This document shows positions 39,652 to 48,500 of a stretch of DNA of 64,000 nt, one piece after another. Where the stretch lies: NCBI RefSeq assembly GCF_012911875.1, contig NZ_JAAXKZ010000004.1, positions 1 through 64,000 on the forward strand, read 5' to 3'. Within the stretch, counting starts at the first letter, position 1. The number at the start of each line of letters is the position of its first letter. The translations under genes and the position numbers were made by a program. This DNA comes from Pseudonocardia bannensis (GTDB lineage: Bacteria; Actinomycetota; Actinomycetes; Mycobacteriales; Pseudonocardiaceae). The notes under the pieces are model-generated. The model saw only the letters and a list, made by a program, of their open reading frames with translations, searched no databases and had not been told where the DNA came from.

Positions 39652-39689
39652 GATGCAGCTCTCCCCGGCAAGGCGCTGGGATGCAGCTC
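39652..39689 (+). repeat. Two direct 10-base repeats upstream of hmgA
   Basis: GATGCAGCTC occurs at 39652-39661 and again at 39680-39689, 28 bases apart, in the 128 bases between the terminator and the hmgA start. Possible binding sites for a regulator of the ring-cleavage genes. Confidence 0.35.
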
Positions 39690-39766
39690 CCGGCTACCTT
39701 CAGGCCACCGGGGGAATGGATACCAGGTCGCGCGTTTGAACCGGGTGACTCCAGAAGAGGAATGAG

Positions 39767-40984
39767 ATGCCGTACTACCGATCAGTCGGCGACCTGCCGC
39801 CGAAGCGCCATACACAGTTCCGCCAGCCTGACGGTTCGCTGTATCTCGAAGAACTGATAGGCGAGGAAGGCTTCGGCTCCGATTCCTCGCTGCTGTACCA
39901 TCACAATATCCCGTCAGCGATCGTGGATGCCCGCGTCTGGGAGCTATCGGGACTGCACACCACACCGAACGTCCCACTGCTGCCCCGACACTTCCGGCTG
40001 CACGCCCTGTTCGACGAAACCGAGGTCAAGGCCGTGGACGCGGTCACCGGGCGACGTCTGATTCTGGGCAACGCCGATGTCCGAATCTCCTACGCTGTAG
40101 GGCTGGCCGATTCGCCGTTGTACCGCAATGCGGTCGGCGACGAGTGCGTCTATATCGAGGCCGGCGGCGCAGCAGTCGAAACCATCTTCGGTGCGCTGAT
40201 CGCCCGGCCTGGCGATTACGTCGTCATCCCGCGCGGAACCACGCACCGGTGGCTTCCCGAGCCAGGTGAACCTCTGCGCACCTACGTGATCGAGGCCAGC
40301 AGCCATATCACGCCACCCAAGCGCTACCTGTCAAAGCATGGACAGTTCCTCGAGCATTCGCCGTACTGCGAGCGTGACTTGCACGGACCGGATGCGCCGT
40401 TACTCATCGCTACTGAAGAGGGTGACGCCGACGCCCAGGTCTATGTCAAGCACCGGACTCCAGGTAATGACGGTATCGCGGGCACGGTGTTCACCTACCC
40501 GCGACACCCCTTCGATGTCGTCGGCTGGGACGGCTGTCTGTACCCCTATACTTTCAACGTCGCCGACTTCGAGCCGATCACCGGTCGAGTGCATCAGCCG
40601 CCGCCGGTACACCAGGTCTTCGAGGGAAAGAACTTCGTCGTCTGCAACTTCGTTCCCCGCAAGGTCGACTACCACCCGCTGTCGATTCCGGTTCCTTATT
40701 ATCACTCCAATGTTGACTCCGACGAAGTCATGTTCTACTGCGGCGGAGACTACGAAGCGCGGAAGGGCTCGGGTGTCGGGCAGGGCTCAGTCTCTCTGCA
40801 TCCCGGTGGCCATTCGCACGGCCCGCAACCGGATGCTTACGAGGGCGGTATCGGTGCCGAGTACTTCGACGAACTCGCGGTCATGGTCGACACTTTCCGT
40901 CCGCTCGAGCTCGGCGTGGGCGGCCGGGACGGGGAGGACCCCGACTACGCGTGGACATGGGCGGGTCGGGGACCTGTGCGATGA
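39767..40984 (+). CDS. hmgA: Homogentisate 1,2-dioxygenase
   Basis: 405 residues, shorter than animal enzymes but typical for the actinobacterial branch. Cupin-fold Fe(II) extradiol-type dioxygenase: PRGTTHRWLPEPGE in the N-terminal domain; FEGKNFVVCNFVPRKVDYHP, YHSNVDSDEVMFYCGGDYEA and LHPGGHSHGPQP in the C-terminal domain with the iron-binding His/Glu residues. It opens homogentisate to maleylacetoacetate. ATG 39767 follows GAAGAGGAATG. Its TGA overlaps the ATG of the next gene. Confidence 0.88.
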   Translation: MPYYRSVGDLPPKRHTQFRQPDGSLYLEELIGEEGFGSDSSLLYHHNIPSAIVDARVWELSGLHTTPNVPLLPRHFRLHALFDETEVKAVDAVTGRRLILGNADVRISYAVGLADSPLYRNAVGDECVYIEAGGAAVETIFGALIARPGDYVVIPRGTTHRWLPEPGEPLRTYVIEASSHITPPKRYLSKHGQFLEHSPYCERDLHGPDAPLLIATEEGDADAQVYVKHRTPGNDGIAGTVFTYPRHPFDVVGWDGCLYPYTFNVADFEPITGRVHQPPPVHQVFEGKNFVVCNFVPRKVDYHPLSIPVPYYHSNVDSDEVMFYCGGDYEARKGSGVGQGSVSLHPGGHSHGPQPDAYEGGIGAEYFDELAVMVDTFRPLELGVGGRDGEDPDYAWTWAGRGPVR

Positions 40985-41856
40985 GCGGTTTGCTTGCTCG
41001 CCTGGTGGATGACGCGGTCCTGTTCCCCCCGGCGTCGCTGTCGATGACGGCCGCCGTCGCTCGTCACCGCGACGACCTCGCCGCGCAATCGCCGATGCTC
41101 ACCGACCGCCTTCTCTGCCCCGCCGCCCGGCTTCATGAGCTCCTCGCCGAGCTGCGCGGTGCCGATCGTTTCCGCGTCGTGTTGATCGCCGGAACCCGGC
41201 TCGACGCAGTGACTGAGTCGGTCCGTGTCGTCGCCACCGCGCCGGCCATCGAACTGGACTCGTTGGAGGTCCCGCTGTCCGCATCGAAGGCAGTTGATCC
41301 AGGCCAGGCAGTCGGCGAGATCGTCGAAACCGTGCGGTGCATCTCCGAGCCCACGGGAGTACCGGTGTATCTCGAAGCCCGGTCCGTCGACCAGGTGCCA
41401 GCAATGGTGCGAGCGATCGCCGGACTCTCCAGTTGCGGCACGGTCGGTGCAAAGATCCGGTGCGGTGGGATCCGTCCCGAACTGTTCCCAGCTGCTCCGG
41501 CTCTCGCGCGAGCACTCGGCTCCGCGGTCGCCGCCGGTGTGCCGATCAAGGCAACCGCGGGGCTGCACCGCGCCGTGCGCCATGTCGACCCCGCGACGGG
41601 GTTCACCCACTTCGGGTTCCTCAACCTGCTACTGGCGGTAACAGCGTTCGTCCGCGGCGGCGGCCCAGCCGAGGCCGTTGCCGCGCTCGAGGCGGCCGGT
41701 GCCGGCGACGTGGCGAGGCAGGCTCGAGGTCTGGACCCGGAAACCGCGTCCGCGGTGCGTTCGGCGTTCGTCGCCTACGGCTCGTGCAGCACACGGAGAC
41801 CAGTGCGGGAAGCTGCCGCCATGGGGCTGCTCGTCGAGCAGCAGCGGGCGCGATGA
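40981..41856 (+). CDS. Unassigned protein between hmgA and fahA, barrel-like
   Basis: 291 residues locked by ATGA overlaps to hmgA upstream and fahA downstream. I do not recognise a characterised family. Visible blocks are LLARLVDDAVLFPPASLSM at the start, VPVYLEARSVDQ, VGAKIRCGGIRPELFP, AGVPIKATAGLHRAVRH followed by FTHFGFLNLLLAVTAF, and AYGSCSTRRPVREA near the end. Repeated strand-helix units with K and H at strand ends (GAKIRCGG, PIKATAGLH) suggest a TIM barrel. No maleylacetoacetate isomerase is present in the cluster, so this protein is a candidate for that step, as inference only. Confidence 0.75.
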   Translation: MSGLLARLVDDAVLFPPASLSMTAAVARHRDDLAAQSPMLTDRLLCPAARLHELLAELRGADRFRVVLIAGTRLDAVTESVRVVATAPAIELDSLEVPLSASKAVDPGQAVGEIVETVRCISEPTGVPVYLEARSVDQVPAMVRAIAGLSSCGTVGAKIRCGGIRPELFPAAPALARALGSAVAAGVPIKATAGLHRAVRHVDPATGFTHFGFLNLLLAVTAFVRGGGPAEAVAALEAAGAGDVARQARGLDPETASAVRSAFVAYGSCSTRRPVREAAAMGLLVEQQRAR

Positions 41857-43070
41857 AGGCCTCCTGGGTGCCCGTTCCGCCGGGCTCGGACTTCACCCTG
41901 GCCAACCTGCCCTACGGCGTATTCGCCCCCGCAGGTACACCGCAGGCGTGGCGGGTAGGCGTCGCCATCGGTAAACACGTGCTGGACCTGGCGGGTGCGC
42001 TCGGCGCGGAGGTATTCACCGCACCCTCGCTGAATGCATTCATGGCCGGTGGCCCCTCGGTGTGGGCGGACACGCGCGAACAGGTGACCGAGTTGCTGAG
42101 CGAGCCGCGCTCGGCGCGCGCTGTCCGGGCGCATCTACACCCCATCGCAGACGTCCGGCTGAGGTTGCCGATCGAGGTGGCCGATTACGCAGACTTCTAT
42201 GCATCAGAACACCACGCCCGCAATCTCGGGCGACTGTTCCGCCCGGATGGTCCGTCGCTGCCAGCGAACTGGAAGCATCTCCCGGTCGGCTACCACGGGC
42301 GGGCGGGCACCGTGATCGTGTCCGGCACCCCGGTGGTTCGCCCCACTGGTCAGCGCCGGACGGCCCCCGACGCGGCCCCCAGCTTCGGTCCGAGCCTTCG
42401 CCTGGACGTCGAAGTCGAGATCGGGTTCGTGGTCGGGGTGCCGAGTGCGCTCGGCACGCCCGTCGCGGTGGGAGACTTCGCGCAGCACGTGTTCGGCGTG
42501 GTGCTGCTCAACGACTGGTCGGCACGCGACATCCAGTCGTGGGAGTACGTCCCGCTCGGGCCCTTCCTCGGCAAGTCGTTCGCCACCTCGATCTCACCCT
42601 GGGTGGTGCCGCTGAGCGCCCTGGACGGCGCGCGGGTGTCGACTCCGATCCAGGAGCCACCGCCGCTACCCAATCTAGCCGAGTCGGAACCGTGGGGCCT
42701 CGATCTTCGGTTGCAACTGGAGCTGAATGGCCAGATCGTCTCGCGACCACCCTACGCGCAGATGTACTGGTCACCGGCGCAGATGCTGGCGCATATGACA
42801 TCCAACGGGGCAAGCCTGCGGACCGGCGATCTATTTGCCTCGGGCACCGTGTCCGGTCCCGACCCGGGCACGTCAGGCTCCCTCATCGAACTCACCCGCG
42901 CCGGGACCGAGCCGTTGACATTGCCGGACGGCACCAGTCGTAGCTACCTCCTCGACGGAGACACCGTGCGAATTACAGGTGCCGCGTGCTCCCCCGACGG
43001 GGCCCGTCTCGGGCTAGGAGAGGTGATCGGGCGCATTGCCCCGCCGATCGCTTCAGTCCCACCAAAATGA
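41853..43070 (+). CDS. fahA: Fumarylacetoacetase
   Basis: 405 residues, a full-length FAH: N-terminal SH3-like domain (DFTLANLPYGVFAPAG) and hydrolase domain with DYADFYASEHHARNLG (catalytic His, metal Asp), PVGYHGRAGTVIVSG, LDVEVEIGFVVG (metal Glu), LLNDWSARDIQSWEYVPLGP and GKSFATSISPWVVPL. It splits fumarylacetoacetate to fumarate and acetoacetate. It is coupled to the preceding gene by ATGA overlap. Confidence 0.93.
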   Translation: MKASWVPVPPGSDFTLANLPYGVFAPAGTPQAWRVGVAIGKHVLDLAGALGAEVFTAPSLNAFMAGGPSVWADTREQVTELLSEPRSARAVRAHLHPIADVRLRLPIEVADYADFYASEHHARNLGRLFRPDGPSLPANWKHLPVGYHGRAGTVIVSGTPVVRPTGQRRTAPDAAPSFGPSLRLDVEVEIGFVVGVPSALGTPVAVGDFAQHVFGVVLLNDWSARDIQSWEYVPLGPFLGKSFATSISPWVVPLSALDGARVSTPIQEPPPLPNLAESEPWGLDLRLQLELNGQIVSRPPYAQMYWSPAQMLAHMTSNGASLRTGDLFASGTVSGPDPGTSGSLIELTRAGTEPLTLPDGTSRSYLLDGDTVRITGAACSPDGARLGLGEVIGRIAPPIASVPPK

Positions 43071-43284
43071 GCTCCGGCTCGGGGCCGCGACACAAAGACG
43101 CCATCGAGCCCGGGCGGATGTCGAGAATATGTCAAAGCTTTCGTATCGGTGTCGTTGGGACCTGCCCAAGTGCCACAGTGGTCGAGTCGCGTGGCGGTTC
43201 TCAGCATTTGATCCGAGCCGCTGACGAGCCGGACCGCGATGGCGAGAAAAGTAACGTACGCACTATCTGATTCAAGGAGCAGAA

Positions 43285-44271
43285 ATGCAGTTCAGTGGAT
43301 TCTCGGTGACTGACCACTATCCGAACGAGCCGCGAACGATCCGTGATTTCTACGGTGAGATCCTCGATGAGATCGTCCTTGCGGAGCGACTCGGGTTCAG
43401 AAATTACTTCGTCGCAGAGCACCACTTTCATGAGTACGGTGTCGTATCGTCCCCGACGACCTTGCTGGCCGCAGCGGCAGGCCGGACAACAACGATCGGC
43501 CTGGGTGTGGCGGTGTCGGTCCTTCCTTTCCACAACCCGCTGGTGGTCGCCCAGGACTATGCGATGCTGGATCAGCTCAGCGACGGTCGGCTCGCGATGG
43601 GCGTTGGTTCTGGCTATCTGAAGCACGAGTTCGACGGATTCAACCTGGGCCCCTGGGAAAAGCGTGCACGGTTCGATGAAGCCATCGAGATCATCGAGCG
43701 CGCATGGACCGGCGAACCTTTTTCCTACCACGGTCTCTACCACCACGTTCAGAACACCCGGATCGCGATCACGCCGATCCAGCAGCCACCGCCCACGTGG
43801 GTGGCGGTGATCCGGCCAGAGGCCGCCTACTACGTCGGGCGTCAGGGCCGCAACCTGATGCTGATCCCCTATGCCACCGCCAGCACCATGGACGAACTCC
43901 GGCAGACCGTCCAGGAGTACCAGCGGGGGCGGCAGGAGGCCGGGCACGAGGGCCCCGCCGATGTGGCCGCGGCGCTGCACACCTACGTCGGGGTCAACGA
44001 CGCCTCCGCCCGAGCGGAGGCCGAACCCGCACTGGACCGCTACGTCGACACCCGGCTCTACAGCCGCAGCAAGCGGCGTTTCGACGACCTGAACGCGGCC
44101 GAGCTGATCCTCATCGGCGGGCCCGAGACCGTGGCGAAGCGGGTCATGGCGCTGGCCGACGTGGGCGTCAACCACCTGATGCTGCTCGGGAACTTCGGTG
44201 CGATGAATGCCAAGCGCTGCACCGAATCGCTCGAGCGGTTCGCCGCAGACGTCGCCCCGGCGACGCTCTGA
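43285..44271 (+). CDS. LLM-class flavin-dependent oxidoreductase
   Basis: 328 residues, luciferase-like barrel: FYGEILDEIVLAERLGFRNY, FVAEHHFHEYG, TTIGLGVAVSVLPFHNP, VGSGYLKHEFDGF and ETVAKRVMALADVGVNHLML. ATG 43285 follows AAGGAGC. Such enzymes use FMN or F420; the bacterial-luciferase-like AEHHF favours an FMN monooxygenase. It probably acts in the same aromatic pathway, possibly with the neighbouring small flavin protein as reductase. Confidence 0.85.
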   Translation: MQFSGFSVTDHYPNEPRTIRDFYGEILDEIVLAERLGFRNYFVAEHHFHEYGVVSSPTTLLAAAAGRTTTIGLGVAVSVLPFHNPLVVAQDYAMLDQLSDGRLAMGVGSGYLKHEFDGFNLGPWEKRARFDEAIEIIERAWTGEPFSYHGLYHHVQNTRIAITPIQQPPPTWVAVIRPEAAYYVGRQGRNLMLIPYATASTMDELRQTVQEYQRGRQEAGHEGPADVAAALHTYVGVNDASARAEAEPALDRYVDTRLYSRSKRRFDDLNAAELILIGGPETVAKRVMALADVGVNHLMLLGNFGAMNAKRCTESLERFAADVAPATL

Positions 44272-44335
44272 GTCGATGGGCTCGGGGAGCCCGCGAGATC
44301 CGCCGCGAGCACCGATAGAACAGAAGGGGATAGCG

Positions 44336-44845
44336 ATGTCGAGGACGTCCCAGATGCCGCTCGGCTGTCAACGCAGCATGACCGAGGGTCAGTCGATCGG
44401 GGGGCTCACGACCGTGGACCGGCATGGCCGGCCCCACACGTCGGTCGTCTCGTGGTTCCGGTCCTTGGACGCCCGGACCTGCGCGATAGCAGTTGACCGG
44501 CGGTCGCGGCACTACGAGAACATCAGCCGGGAGAACCCCCGCGTAAGCCTGCTGTTCTTCTGCGACACGGAGATCTTCTCCATCGCCGGGACAGCCCGCG
44601 TCGCGCTCGAGGAGATGCAGTACCCGCCGTTCCCGATGGCCAGCATCCATGTGGATGTGGACCTCGTGGTCGACCAGACCCTGCCCGATGTGGAATTCGC
44701 CGGACCGAGGTACCGCTACTCCGAACGCAAGGCGCACCGGGCGACCGTGGAGGAGGCGATCCTCGCCGAGCTACGGGCCGGACACTACGGTTACGTACGC
44801 CGTCCCGAGGTGGTGACCGACAGCCGGCCCGGCCTGCACGACTGA
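44336..44845 (+). CDS. PNPOx/flavin-reductase-like split-barrel protein
   Basis: 169 residues, ATG 44336. The split-barrel core shows as LTTVDRHGRPHTSVVSWFRS, TCAIAVDRRSRHYENISREN, RVSLLFFCDTEIFSIAGTAR. Families with this fold bind FMN or F420 and include pyridoxamine phosphate oxidases and small reductases. Placement after an LLM oxidoreductase suggests a flavin-supplying partner; this is inferred. Confidence 0.7.
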   Translation: MSRTSQMPLGCQRSMTEGQSIGGLTTVDRHGRPHTSVVSWFRSLDARTCAIAVDRRSRHYENISRENPRVSLLFFCDTEIFSIAGTARVALEEMQYPPFPMASIHVDVDLVVDQTLPDVEFAGPRYRYSERKAHRATVEEAILAELRAGHYGYVRRPEVVTDSRPGLHD

Positions 44846-45125
44846 CAACGCGCGCTCGAGAGGGCGTCCCCAGGGGCCCGAATGGGGGGCATGCAGTTCG
44901 GTCCGGCAGCACGCACGACGCTGCCGGACGGGCGGTGAGGCTCGAGACGACGGGATGGAACGTGATCACCGAGTGAGCCGTGAGCTGCGGGGCGGGCTCG
45001 GTCGTGGCTGCGGTTCCCCCGGTCGAGGGCCTGGTGGCGGCCGTTGGAGATTCTCTCGCCGTGTGATGCAGGACATAATCGTGATCGAGGCGGACAGCCG
45101 CTAGCTGCGGACAGAGGGGGCCTGC
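44846..45125. other. Intergenic stretch, nothing recognised
   Basis: No gene or clear hairpin seen; it should hold the end of the cluster and the promoter of the downstream regulator. Confidence 0.35.
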
Positions 45126-46424
45126 GTGTCGCTGTGTGGTGCAACGGCCGGGGTGCAGCCTCACGGGCCGGTAGTCATCGTGTCCGAACGTGCCAGCGTC
45201 ACCGAACGTCTGCAGGCCCTGCTGGAGTGCAGGGGGTGGCCGTGTCTGCTGGTGACCGACGAGACCCGCGTGAGGTGGGTCGCCTCGGTGCACAAGCCCT
45301 TGGCGGTGGTGGTCGTCGCCGGGCGGGAGGCGTGGACCCGCGACGTGCTGGCCGCCGCCCGACAGGCCACCACCGCCGCGGTCGCCCTGGTCGGGGAGCT
45401 GCCCACGTCCCGCGTCGTGAGCGCCCTGCATGCCGGCACTGACGTCGTCATCACCGATTCGGATCATGATGATGAGATCTTCGCCCGCCTACTGGCTCTG
45501 GTGCGCCGCACCTCGGCAGCCCACGACCCCGGCGTGCGCTACCTGCAGGCCGAGATCCTCCGCATCGACCTCTGGGCCGAGTCGGCCACCCTGGACGGGC
45601 GACCGCTGAACCTCTCGCCCACCGAATACAAGCTCTTGGCGTACTTGATGAGGAACGCAGGCCGCGTGGTGCCAGCTGCTCAGATCCTGGGCCGGGTATG
45701 GGGCTGGGCGGGCGGGGATGGCCTGAACACGTTGCGGATCTTCGTGGGGCGGTTGCGCCGCCAGCTCGGTGACGACGCCCGCCGTCCGCGGTTCGTCACC
45801 TCGGTACGTGGTCGGGGCTACTGTTTCGCGGCCCCGGTTGTCGAACAAGGTGATGAAGGCGCCGGAGCGGTGCGGGCTAACGAACAGGCGCTGCTACTCG
45901 ACTCGGTCTCTCGACTGGCCGAGGCCACCATGACCTGCTCGGACGCCGTGAGCGCAGCGCAGATGATCGTTGCTTCGCTGGTGGAGGAGGGCACCACCGA
46001 CGCCGCCGCGATCCTGCGGGTCATGAACGGACGTCTGTGGCTGCTCGCACAGGATGGGTTGTCCCGAGCGTGGGAGTCGGCGATGGACCCCGGGCTGCCG
46101 CTGGAATCGAGCTACGCGAGCGTTTATGCGGCACGCACCAAGGAACTGGCACAGTTCTCGCGGATGTCAGCGAACCGTCCGAAGTACTCCGGCACCGCCG
46201 CGCTGCTCAGCCGCGAGAACCTCGACGTCGGCGTGTTCATGCCGATCCACCTCGGCCGGCACTGCTGGGGCAGCATGGGTGTCCTCCGCCGTTCCGGCCA
46301 GCCATACAGTGCGGCGACGCTGTCCTACTTCCGGTCCACACTGGCGGTCTACGCCAGCCACATTCCCAGATACGCGAACAGCTGTTCGTCCACCCGCGGT
46401 ACTGCGGACGAGCAAATACTGTAA
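45126..46424 (+). CDS. One-piece regulator: degenerate receiver, winged helix, GAF
   Basis: 432 residues from GTG 45126. Residues 15-130 have a receiver-like fold (VVIVSERASVTERLQALLEC, ALHAGTDVVITDSDHDDEIF) but lack the phosphoacceptor Asp: the strand normally ending in it reads KPLAVVVVAGREA. An OmpR-type winged helix follows (LSPTEYKLLAYLMRNAGRVV, LRIFVGRLRRQLG, VTSVRGRGYCF), then a GAF-like domain (about 260-420; ENLDVGVFMPIHLGRHCWGS). No histidine kinase is nearby, so it probably senses a ligand through the GAF part. Confidence 0.8.
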   Translation: MSLCGATAGVQPHGPVVIVSERASVTERLQALLECRGWPCLLVTDETRVRWVASVHKPLAVVVVAGREAWTRDVLAAARQATTAAVALVGELPTSRVVSALHAGTDVVITDSDHDDEIFARLLALVRRTSAAHDPGVRYLQAEILRIDLWAESATLDGRPLNLSPTEYKLLAYLMRNAGRVVPAAQILGRVWGWAGGDGLNTLRIFVGRLRRQLGDDARRPRFVTSVRGRGYCFAAPVVEQGDEGAGAVRANEQALLLDSVSRLAEATMTCSDAVSAAQMIVASLVEEGTTDAAAILRVMNGRLWLLAQDGLSRAWESAMDPGLPLESSYASVYAARTKELAQFSRMSANRPKYSGTAALLSRENLDVGVFMPIHLGRHCWGSMGVLRRSGQPYSAATLSYFRSTLAVYASHIPRYANSCSSTRGTADEQIL

Positions 46425-46639
46425 GCACGGCCAAGTTGCACGCTAGTTGCACGGCCCAGCCCCAGTCGCCGTCACCGCGTCGCAAGCTGCGGCATCCCCG
46501 CCGACCTGGCAACACCCCGACTGCGCAGCGCCCCGGCGCAATCAGTCTGCCCGCCTGCGCGCCCGGGCACTCCGCGGCTACCCGCGTTGGTCACTCGACT
46601 CCTGCCGAGGTCGCCGAGCTGATACGCCGTGCATGTCAG

Positions 46640-46809
46640 GGTCGCTCAACCAGCCTTCTTTTCGCCATACGACCTCGTCGGTTTCCCGGTCGCGCCACTC
46701 ATGGACGTAGTAGTCGTTCTCACGACCGAGACGTGCTGCCGCACTCGGGGCAGGTCATCTGGTCGCGACTCAGCTCGATGCCGCAGGGCATGCAGGTGTC
46801 CGTGGCCAT
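46640..46809 (-). pseudogene. Small zinc-ribbon protein, frameshifted
   Basis: From ATG 46809 the minus strand encodes MATDTCMPCGIELSRDQMTC and PECGSTSRS then a stop, a neat CxxC...CxxC ribbon of 29 residues. One frame over, directly after, lies YYVHEWRDRETDEVVWRKEG followed by WLSDPD, which looks like the rest of the same protein. A single frameshift, or a truly tiny protein, are both possible. It ends up beside the left end of the IS21 element. Confidence 0.4.
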
Positions 46810-46982
46810 GAAAAAGTCCCCGCGGGTGGCCGTGTGAGGTCCCCGCTGGTGGCCAGTTAGAAGTCCCCGGTCCCTCGTCGTGTCGTACGCCGGGTTGAGA
46901 CCCTGGGCGGTGACGGTGGCGGTTGTCGAAGCCAGCCGCCGCACCACCCAGGGGTCTCCCATTGAAGTCTGCGAGGGAACGT

Positions 46983-48500
46983 ATGGACATCATTTCGGCC
47001 TATCGGGATGTCGGCTCTTATCGTGGCGCGGCCGCGATCTGCGCCACGACACCGAAGACCGTGCGTCGGGTCATCGAGCGTCACGAGGCGGGAGGTGTTG
47101 TCCCGCAACGCAAACCACGGTCCCGGAACTATGAGTCGGTCGCCGAGCTGGTCGTGGGGCGAGTGGAGAAGACCAAGGGCAGGATCTCGGCGAAGCGGCT
47201 GCTGCCCGAGGCCCGCGCCGCCGGCTATGAGGGCTCGGCCCGCAACTTCCGCCGCCTGGTCGCGACGACGAAGGCGGACTGGCGCCGCGATCATCACCGC
47301 GGGCGGCGTCCGGCGGTGTGGTCCCCGGGCGAGCGCCTGGTAATCGACTGGGGCGTGATCGCCGGGCTGCACGTGTTCTGCGCGGTGCTGGCCTGGTCGA
47401 GGGTGCGGTTCGTCCGCTTCGCGGTCGACGAACGCGCCGAGACCACCCTGAACATGCTGGCCGAGTGCTTCGAGACGATCGGTGGGGTCCCGAAGGTCGT
47501 GCTCGCCGACCGGATGGGCTGCCTCAAAGCCGCTGTGGTCGCCGACCGGGTGGTTCCGACGGCGGACTACGTGCGCTTCGCGAGCCACTACCGGTTCCGC
47601 CCGGACTTCTGCCAGGGCAACGATCCGGAGTCCAAGGGCATCGTGGAGAACCTCGTCGGCTATGCCAAGTCCGACCTGATCATCGGCTGTGGTCTTGTCA
47701 CTGGCCTCGACACCGGGCAGGACGGACGTCCGGTCGATCTGGCCGTGGCCAACGCCGCAGCTCGGCAGTGGTGCGCCGAGGTCAACGCGGCTACGCACTC
47801 CGAGATCGCCGCGGTCCCGGCCCGACGTCTGGCCGAGCACGAGCTGGCCGTGTTGGGCGGGTTGCCGTCGCTGCGGCCGCGGATCACCGGCCCGGCGGTG
47901 ATGCGCAAGGTCGACCGGCTCTCCTGCGTGAGGTTCGGCTCCGCCCGCTACTCGGTCCCGACCACCGCCATCGGCACCCGGGTCGAGGTCCGCACCCACG
48001 CCGACCGACTCACCATCCTGACCACCACCATCGGCAAGGACGGGCCCGCCGGGGTGGTTCTGGCCGAGCATCGCCTGGTCGGGCCGGGTGAGGCCTCGGT
48101 GATCGACGCCCACTACGGCGGGCCACGACCCAACGCCCCGGTCAGGGCGGTCCGCCCGAAGACCGTCGACGAGAAGGCGTTCTGCGCCCTCGGCCCCACT
48201 GCGCAGGCGTTCCTGACCGGTGCTGCCGCGGCTGGATCGACTCGCCTGGGGGCCGAGCTGGGCGAGCTCCTGGGCCTCGGTCACGCCCACGGCGAGCAGG
48301 TGCTGCTCGACGCACTGGCCCGCGCCACGGCGTTCCGGCGGTGGCGGGCCGAGGACGTCCGCTCCATCCTCGCCGCCGGCGCCGCCGCACCCCGACCACA
48401 GCAGGCGGGAACAGCCCTGGTCGTCGAGCTGCCCGCGGTCCCGACGCGCTCGCTGGCCGACTACGCGATCACCACCGATGTCGAGGGCGACGCCTCATGA
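46983..48500 (+). CDS. istA: IS21-family transposase IstA
   Basis: 505 residues from ATG 46983 with GAGGGAA upstream (a TTG at 46923 would add 20 residues). N-terminal HTH (ERMDIISAYRDVGSYRGAAA, TPKTVRRVIERHE), then an rve/DDE integrase core (GERLVIDWGVIAGLHVFCAV with the first Asp, VPKVVLADRMG with the second, NDPESKGIVENLVGYAKSDL with the Glu). Intact. Confidence 0.93.
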   Translation: MDIISAYRDVGSYRGAAAICATTPKTVRRVIERHEAGGVVPQRKPRSRNYESVAELVVGRVEKTKGRISAKRLLPEARAAGYEGSARNFRRLVATTKADWRRDHHRGRRPAVWSPGERLVIDWGVIAGLHVFCAVLAWSRVRFVRFAVDERAETTLNMLAECFETIGGVPKVVLADRMGCLKAAVVADRVVPTADYVRFASHYRFRPDFCQGNDPESKGIVENLVGYAKSDLIIGCGLVTGLDTGQDGRPVDLAVANAAARQWCAEVNAATHSEIAAVPARRLAEHELAVLGGLPSLRPRITGPAVMRKVDRLSCVRFGSARYSVPTTAIGTRVEVRTHADRLTILTTTIGKDGPAGVVLAEHRLVGPGEASVIDAHYGGPRPNAPVRAVRPKTVDEKAFCALGPTAQAFLTGAAAAGSTRLGAELGELLGLGHAHGEQVLLDALARATAFRRWRAEDVRSILAAGAAAPRPQQAGTALVVELPAVPTRSLADYAITTDVEGDAS

